Positions 59,043 to 64,000 of a DNA stretch of 64,000 nt are shown here, piece by piece. Made by a program: the position numbers and the translations under genes. The notes below the pieces were generated by a model. The model made no database searches. It was not told the DNA's origin and saw only the letters and a list, made by a program, of their open reading frames with translations. Every line of letters begins with the position of its first letter. Position 1 is the stretch's first letter. Source of the stretch: Thioalkalivibrio thiocyanoxidans ARh2 (GTDB lineage: Bacteria; Pseudomonadota; Gammaproteobacteria; Ectothiorhodospirales; Ectothiorhodospiraceae); the NCBI RefSeq assembly GCF_000385215.1, contig NZ_ARQK01000057.1, positions 1 through 64,000 of the forward strand, read 5' to 3'.

Positions 59043-60906
59043 TGGCGCGCTGTTTCAGGTGTACGGCCAGGGCGGACAGCGCAGCCGGGGTCACGCCCGG
59101 GATGCGCTGGGCCTGACCCAGCGTATGCGGACGGAATTCGGCGAGCTTCTGGCGGATCTCGTTGGACAGGCCGTGCACGCGTGCGTAGTCGAGGTTGTCC
59201 GGCAGTGCCGTCTGGTCGGCCTTCGCCTGGCGTGCGACCTCGGCCTGCTGGCGCTCGATGTACCCGGCGTATTTGGCCTGGATCTCGACCTGCTCGCGCA
59301 CGTCCGGCGTGCAGGCCGCATCCAGTTCGGGGAGCGCACCCATCAGCCCGTCATAGTCGGCCTCCGGCCGGCGCAGCAGGTCGAGCAGCGTGGCATCCGG
59401 CTCCGGGGCCTTGCCGAGGAGCTCGACCAGGGCCGGGCGGAGGCGCTGATCCCGATCTGGTCGCGTCTGTGCAAGCCGGCTCATTTCCGACTCGATCGCG
59501 GCGGCGCGGCACTCGAACTGTGCCCAGCGGGCATCGTCGACCAGGCCGTACTCGCGGCCGATCGGGGTCAGGCGCAGATCCGCGTTGTCCTCGCGCAGCA
59601 GCAGCCGGTATTCCGCGCGCGAGGTGAACATCCGATAGGGCTCCTGCGTGCCGCGGGTGACCAGGTCGTCGATCAGCACGCCGATGTAGGCCTCGGAACG
59701 CTGCGGGATCCAGGGCTCGGCGTCCTCCACAAGGCGGGCGGCATTGAGTCCTGCGACCAGGCCCTGGGCGGCGGCCTCTTCGTATCCGGTGGTGCCGTTG
59801 ATCTGCCCGGCGAAGAACAGATTGGCCACCTCGCGCGTGGCCAGCGACGGGCGCAGGCCGCGCGGGTCGAAGTAGTCGTACTCGATCGCGTAGCCCGGAC
59901 GGGTTATGCGGGCGTGCTCGAAGCCCTCGATGCTCTGCACCAGCGGCACCTGGATCGCATAGGGCAGGGAGGTGGAGATCCCGTTCGGGTAGAGCTCGTG
60001 GGTGGTCAGCCCTTCCGGCTCGACGAAGACCTGGTGGCTGGCCTTGTCGGCAAAGCGCACGACCTTGTCCTCGATCGAGGGGCAGTAACGCGGTCCGGTG
60101 CTGTCGATCTGGCCGGAATACATCGGCGCCTGATCGAGGTTCGCCCGGATCAGTTCATGCGTCTTTTCGCTGGTGCGCGCGATATGACAGGGGCGTTGGG
60201 CCGGGTGATCGTCCATCGAGCCGGTGAACGAGAAGACCGGGCGCGGGTCGTCGCCGGGCTGCACCTCGAGGCGCGCGAAGTCGACGCTGCGCCCGTCGAT
60301 GCGCGGCGGGGTGCCGGTCTTCAGACGCCCGACCGCAAAGGCCATCTCGCGCAGGCGCGCGGCCAGGCGCACGCTCGGCGGATCGCCCGCGCGGCCGCCC
60401 GGCTGCTGGGTCAGCCCGGTATGCATCTGACCATTCAGGAAGGTCCCCACCGTCAGCACGACGGCACGGGCCTGGAACGCAATCCCCGCCTCGGTGACTA
60501 CACCGGTCACGCGGTCACCCTCCATGGTGATGTCGGCCACCGGCTGCTGAAAGATCTCGAGATTCGGCTCGGCCTCCACGAGCTGGCGAATGGCCTGGCG
60601 ATAGAGCTGCCGGTCGGACTGGGCGCGGGTCGCACGCACTGCCGGGCCCTTGCGCCGATTGAGGATGCGGAAGTGGATGCCGGCGGCATCCGCCGCCCGC
60701 GCCATCACGCCCCCCAGGGCATCGATCTCCTTCACAAGGTGGCCCTTGCCGATGCCGCCGATCGCCGGATTGCAGCTCATCTGGCCAATGGTCTCGATGT
60801 TGTGGGTCAGCAGCAGCGTGCGCGCACCCGCGCGCGCCGCGGCCAGTGCGGCCTCGGTGCCGGCGTGTCCGCCGCCAATCACGATGACATCGAATTCTTC
60901 TGCCAT
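59032..60906 (-). CDS. mnmG: tRNA uridine-5-carboxymethylaminomethyl modification enzyme MnmG
   Basis: MnmG (GidA) works with MnmE to make cmnm5U at the wobble position of certain tRNAs. The 624-residue flavoprotein has the FAD motif [17 protein letters not shown] near the N-terminus, [39 protein letters not shown] and the C-terminal [37 protein letters not shown] 60906. Upstream lies a 150-base gap with a repeat remnant, then mnmE. Confidence 0.97.
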   Translation of the reverse strand: MAEEFDVIVIGGGHAGTEAALAAARAGARTLLLTHNIETIGQMSCNPAIGGIGKGHLVKEIDALGGVMARAADAAGIHFRILNRRKGPAVRATRAQSDRQLYRQAIRQLVEAEPNLEIFQQPVADITMEGDRVTGVVTEAGIAFQARAVVLTVGTFLNGQMHTGLTQQPGGRAGDPPSVRLAARLREMAFAVGRLKTGTPPRIDGRSVDFARLEVQPGDDPRPVFSFTGSMDDHPAQRPCHIARTSEKTHELIRANLDQAPMYSGQIDSTGPRYCPSIEDKVVRFADKASHQVFVEPEGLTTHELYPNGISTSLPYAIQVPLVQSIEGFEHARITRPGYAIEYDYFDPRGLRPSLATREVANLFFAGQINGTTGYEEAAAQGLVAGLNAARLVEDAEPWIPQRSEAYIGVLIDDLVTRGTQEPYRMFTSRAEYRLLLREDNADLRLTPIGREYGLVDDARWAQFECRAAAIESEMSRLAQTRPDRDQRLRPALVELLGKAPEPDATLLDLLRRPEADYDGLMGALPELDAACTPDVREQVEIQAKYAGYIERQQAEVARQAKADQTALPDNLDYARVHGLSNEIRQKLAEFRPHTLGQAQRIPGVTPAALSALAVHLKQRASGE

Positions 60907-60983
60907 GACCTCTATAAGCCCGACCCATGGTCGGCCCGAAAACGTAAAATCAGCAGTTTAGCAGGAGTGGCGGCGGCATCGAA

Positions 60984-61052
60984 GCGGCCGCAACGGGATC
61001 GCGGAATCCTGGGGTAACAAGGCGAGCGTATACATGGATCAGGGTTTCCCTA
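60984..61052. repeat. diverged right half of a GGGAAAC-type repeat (copy D)
   Basis: Contains CCTGGGGTAACAAGGCGAGCG and GTATACATGGATCAGGGTTTCCCTA-like sequence, matching the right arms of copies A-C with several changes. No left end is visible, so this is a remnant between mnmG and mnmE. Confidence 0.6.
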
Positions 61053-61057
61053 CGCCA

Positions 61058-62371
61058 TCACTTGCCGATGCAGAAGCCGGCGAAGATCTCGCCGAGCAGG
61101 GCCTCGTGGTCCTGGCGACCCAGCAGGGCATCCAGCGCGGCCTCGGCCAGGCGCAGCTCCTCGGCGATCAGGTCGGGCGCAGCACTGGCCTCGATACGTC
61201 CCAGATGCAGCGCCGCCAGGCGCAGGCCATCTAGATGGCGTGCCCGCACACTGAAGCGCTGCTGTCCGCCCTCGCCGGCACCCAGCCGCTCGACGATCGC
61301 CTGCTTCAGTTCATCAATGCCCGCGCCCGTGCGCGCCGAGATGACGATCCCCTCTGCAGGTCGGGAATCCCCAACGCAGTCCTGCTTGTTCCAGACCGTG
61401 AGCCGCGGGATCTCGGGTGGGGCCTCCAGATCGGGGACGGCCTCCGGCCGGGTCAGATCCCGCAGCTCCAGGATCAGGTCGGCCCCGGTCGCCGCCTCGC
61501 GGGCGCGCTGCATGCCGATCCGCTCTACCGGATCGTCGCTGGCATGCAAGCCGGCGGTATCGATCAGCTCGACCGGGATGCCGTGAATGGCGATGGGTGA
61601 GCGCAGGACGTCGCGGGTGGTCCCGGGGCGATCGGTGACGATCGCCACCTCGCTCTCGGCCAGGCGATTCATCAGGCTGGACTTGCCGACATTCGGGGCA
61701 CCCACCAGGGCCAGACGCAGGCCCTGGGCGAAGTAGCGGGCCGGGCGCAAACGCTCGAGGAGCGCAAGGATAGTCGTGTGCAGGTTCTCCGCCCGCCGGG
61801 CGATATCCGGGGCGGCCTCGGATTCGAGGTCGGTCTCGCCGAAGTCGATCTCGGCCTCGATGATCACGCGCATGTCGCGGATGGCCCGGGAGACCGGCTC
61901 CAGCTCCGCGGCCAGCGCGCCATCGAGGCTGGAGCGGGCCAGGCGCGCGGCCTGGGCCGTCTGGGCATGGATCAGGTCCGCGACGGCCTCCGCCTGCGCG
62001 AGGTCGAGGCGGCCATTGAGAAAGGCCTGTTCGGTGAATTCGCCCGGCCGTGCGCGGCGCGCACCAAGGCCGACCGCTGCCGCGACCATCCCCTCCAGCA
62101 GCACCGGGCTGCCGTGGCCCTGCAGCTCGATCACGTCCTCGCCGGTGTAGGAATGGGGGGCGGGGAAATAGAGGATCAGGCCATCGTCGATCGCCTCGCC
62201 GCTGGCCGGATCGAGGAGGCGGCCGTAGTGGGCATGGCGCGGTCGCAGGCGGTCGCGCCCGGTCAGGCGCCGCGCGATCGCCAGTGCCTCGGGGCCCGAC
62301 AGGCGGACCACGCCGATGCCGCCGACCCCCGGCGGGGTGGCGACCGCGACGATGGTATCCGCCACGGTCAC
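61058..62371 (-). CDS. mnmE: tRNA modification GTPase MnmE
   Basis: MnmE (TrmE) is the GTPase partner of MnmG. The 437-residue protein begins [22 protein letters not shown], has the G domain inserted in a helical domain ([33 protein letters not shown]) and ends in the C-terminal FCIGK, with the catalytically important Cys. The start is GTG 62371. It lies 7 bases from the yidC stop, the standard order. Confidence 0.97.
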   Translation of the reverse strand: MTVADTIVAVATPPGVGGIGVVRLSGPEALAIARRLTGRDRLRPRHAHYGRLLDPASGEAIDDGLILYFPAPHSYTGEDVIELQGHGSPVLLEGMVAAAVGLGARRARPGEFTEQAFLNGRLDLAQAEAVADLIHAQTAQAARLARSSLDGALAAELEPVSRAIRDMRVIIEAEIDFGETDLESEAAPDIARRAENLHTTILALLERLRPARYFAQGLRLALVGAPNVGKSSLMNRLAESEVAIVTDRPGTTRDVLRSPIAIHGIPVELIDTAGLHASDDPVERIGMQRAREAATGADLILELRDLTRPEAVPDLEAPPEIPRLTVWNKQDCVGDSRPAEGIVISARTGAGIDELKQAIVERLGAGEGGQQRFSVRARHLDGLRLAALHLGRIEASAAPDLIAEELRLAEAALDALLGRQDHEALLGEIFAGFCIGK

Positions 62372-62378
62372 GGCCCGG

Positions 62379-64000
62379 TCAGCTCTTCTGCTTGTCCGGG
62401 TCCTCGCCGCCCTCGATCTTGCGCGTGATGTACCACTGCTGGGCGATGGAGAACAGGTTGTTGGTGAACCAGTACAGCACCAGGCCCGCCGGGAAGAAGG
62501 CGAAGAAGATCGTGAACACGAATGGCAGTGCCATGAAGATCTTCTGCTGCACCGGGTCCATCGGCGGCGGGTTCAGCTTGTACTGCACGAACATGGACAC
62601 GCCCATCAGGATCGGCAGGATGAAGTACGGATCACGCGAGGACAGATCCTGAATCCACAGCCACCACGGCGCCTGGCGCAGTTCCACACTCTCCAGCAGC
62701 ACCCAGTACAGGGCAATGAACACCGGGATCTGGACCAGGATCGGAAGACAGCCACCCAGCGGGTTGATCTTCTCCTTCTTGTACAGGTCCATCAGCGCCT
62801 GGTTCATGCGCTGCTTGTCGTCCTTGTAACGCTCCTTCAGTGCCTGCAGCTTGGGCGCGACCTTGCGCATGCGCGCCATCGAGCGGTAGCTGGTCGCGGA
62901 CAGCTTGAAGAACGCGATCTTGATCAGGATGGTCAGCAGCACGATCGACCAGCCCCAGTTGCCGACCACGCTGTGGATCAGGTCCAGCAGCCAGAACAGC
63001 GGCTTGGCCAGGAAGGTGAACATCCCGTAGTCGACGGTCAGTTCCAGCCCCTGGGCAATCTCGGAGAGTTCGTCCTGCAGCTTCGGCCCGACCCACAGGC
63101 GCGTCTGCAGCTGCCCGCTTTCGCCCGGGCGCACCGTCAGGGGCTCGGCCGAGTGCAGGCCGATCAGGTATTCCTCGCCGACCTCGCCGGGCACGGCGCG
63201 CGCGTACAGGGCGTTCACCTCGTCACCGCCCGGGACCCAGGCCGAGACGAAATAGTGCTGGATCATCGCGACCCAGCCGCCATGCAGACGCTGCTGGATC
63301 GGGTCATCGGCGAGCGACTCGAAACGTTCGCGCTGGTAGCTGCCGTCGTAGTAGGCGGCCCCGGTAAAGGTATACAGCCACCAGGCCTCCCGGTCGGGTG
63401 TCGGGCCGTGGCGCAGCTGTCGATACTGGCGACCGGTCCAGGAGGAATCGCCCTGGTTGCGAATTTCGTAGTCCACCTCGATCAGGTGGGTTCCTCGGGT
63501 AAAGGTGTAGGTCTTGATGACCTCGATCTCGCCATCGTCCGAAGTCCAGCGCATCGGGACCTGGAGCGTGTCATCGTCCTCCGCCATCTCGAAGTGATCG
63601 CCGTCGACTTCGAAATTGGCGTGGTGCGAGGGCGCTCGGCCCTCCAACGCCCGGTCGTTGACGCGGTCGTGGGTCAGGCCACTCTGGGCGACGTAACCAC
63701 GCACGCGATGGTCGAACAGGCGCACGGGCACCAGCGGGTCGTCCTGCAGGTCCCGTGGGTACTGGAGGAGATCGGCGCGCAGGATAGTACCGCCACGGGT
63801 GTCAATCAGTAGTTCGTGCTTGTCGGTACGGACCGTGAACTGGCGGCGATCCGGTTCCTGGATCGGGCTGATCTCGGGCTCGTCCTCGGCCGCGGCGCGG
63901 GGATCATCCTCGTCCTCGAACTGCGGCGCATCGGGCACGTCCTCGGGGCGCGCCTCGGGATCCTCGACTTCCTGCTCGGCGGTCTCGGGCTCCGCGGGGG
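62379..64000 (-). CDS. yidC: membrane protein insertase YidC, 5' end beyond the window
   Basis: YidC (Oxa1 family) inserts and folds inner-membrane proteins, alone or with SecYEG. About 540 residues are visible. The open frame continues through position 64000, so the start and the first membrane helix lie outside. The visible part begins with an acidic linker (...AEQEVEDPEARPEDVPDAPQFEDEDD), then the large periplasmic domain, and the five C-terminal helices with GGCLPILVQIPVFIALYWVL. The acidic linker is unusually long and negative, in line with a salt- or alkali-adapted organism, although this is inference. Confidence 0.95.
   Translation of the reverse strand, partial: PAEPETAEQEVEDPEARPEDVPDAPQFEDEDDPRAAAEDEPEISPIQEPDRRQFTVRTDKHELLIDTRGGTILRADLLQYPRDLQDDPLVPVRLFDHRVRGYVAQSGLTHDRVNDRALEGRAPSHHANFEVDGDHFEMAEDDDTLQVPMRWTSDDGEIEVIKTYTFTRGTHLIEVDYEIRNQGDSSWTGRQYRQLRHGPTPDREAWWLYTFTGAAYYDGSYQRERFESLADDPIQQRLHGGWVAMIQHYFVSAWVPGGDEVNALYARAVPGEVGEEYLIGLHSAEPLTVRPGESGQLQTRLWVGPKLQDELSEIAQGLELTVDYGMFTFLAKPLFWLLDLIHSVVGNWGWSIVLLTILIKIAFFKLSATSYRSMARMRKVAPKLQALKERYKDDKQRMNQALMDLYKKEKINPLGGCLPILVQIPVFIALYWVLLESVELRQAPWWLWIQDLSSRDPYFILPILMGVSMFVQYKLNPPPMDPVQQKIFMALPFVFTIFFAFFPAGLVLYWFTNNLFSIAQQWYITRKIEGGEDPDKQKS

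Noticed and set aside
59049-59064. TGTTTCAGGTGTAC, resembling half a parS site
   Set aside because: Only the first half matches TGTTTCACGTGAAACA; it lies inside the mnmG coding sequence and has several mismatches.

Overview
The window is a stretch of chromosome from a GC-rich gammaproteobacterium. Three things point there: the gene order mnmE-mnmG-rsmG-parA-parB-atpIBEFHAGDC-glmU-glmS, the murJ-ribF-ileS-lspA-fkpB-ispH block, and a phosphoribulokinase gene that implies CO2 fixation through the Calvin cycle. A sulfur-oxidising autotroph of the Ectothiorhodospiraceae/Chromatiales (Thioalkalivibrio-like) is the best guess, but no 16S rRNA gene is present to confirm it. I saw no tRNA or rRNA genes, no CRISPR array and no intact transposase gene.

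Layout. 1-8.7 kb is accessory, surface-polysaccharide type DNA: a nucleotide-sugar dehydrogenase, an exported beta-helix protein, a VanZ-like membrane protein, a methyltransferase, and then a tight four-gene cassette. The cassette holds an exported protein with an RR leader and two cysteines, a PqqD-like protein, an HprK-like P-loop kinase and a DxD nucleotidyltransferase. It sits behind a probable sigma-54 promoter with two upstream 21-bp dyads. It looks like a little-described post-translational modification system and is the main item of interest. 8.7-18.5 kb holds an exported serine protease, purU, and the ispH/fkpB/lspA/ileS/ribF/murJ block, which is split by a 300-bp foldback repeat. 18.6-27.2 kb holds a cold-shock gene, an SDR, tmcA, a chemoreceptor, an ABC-F ATPase and a tandem universal stress protein. 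27.4-34.5 kb reads rightward: SLC13/TrkA-C permease, phosphoribulokinase, an unknown protein, a FIST protein, tas, tatD, tcdA. 34.5-39 kb reads leftward: a degenerate MBL-like protein, plsC, glyS, glyQ. 39-42 kb has a cation efflux gene and glnA, the latter with a clear NtrC/sigma-54 control region. 42-46 kb has lpxL-like, ttcA, pip and dtd. 46-64 kb is the conserved block glmS, glmU, the complete F-type ATP synthase operon, parB, parA, rsmG, mnmG, mnmE and the C-terminal part of yidC, which runs off the right edge. In relatives this block lies near the replication origin.

A family of repeats with GGGAAAC-type terminal inverted repeats recurs through the window: one compact complete copy, one large foldback copy, one right half at the left edge, and several remnants. 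Several remnants supply the TAG stop codon of the adjacent gene. The elements look like MITEs mobilised from elsewhere, since no transposase lies here.
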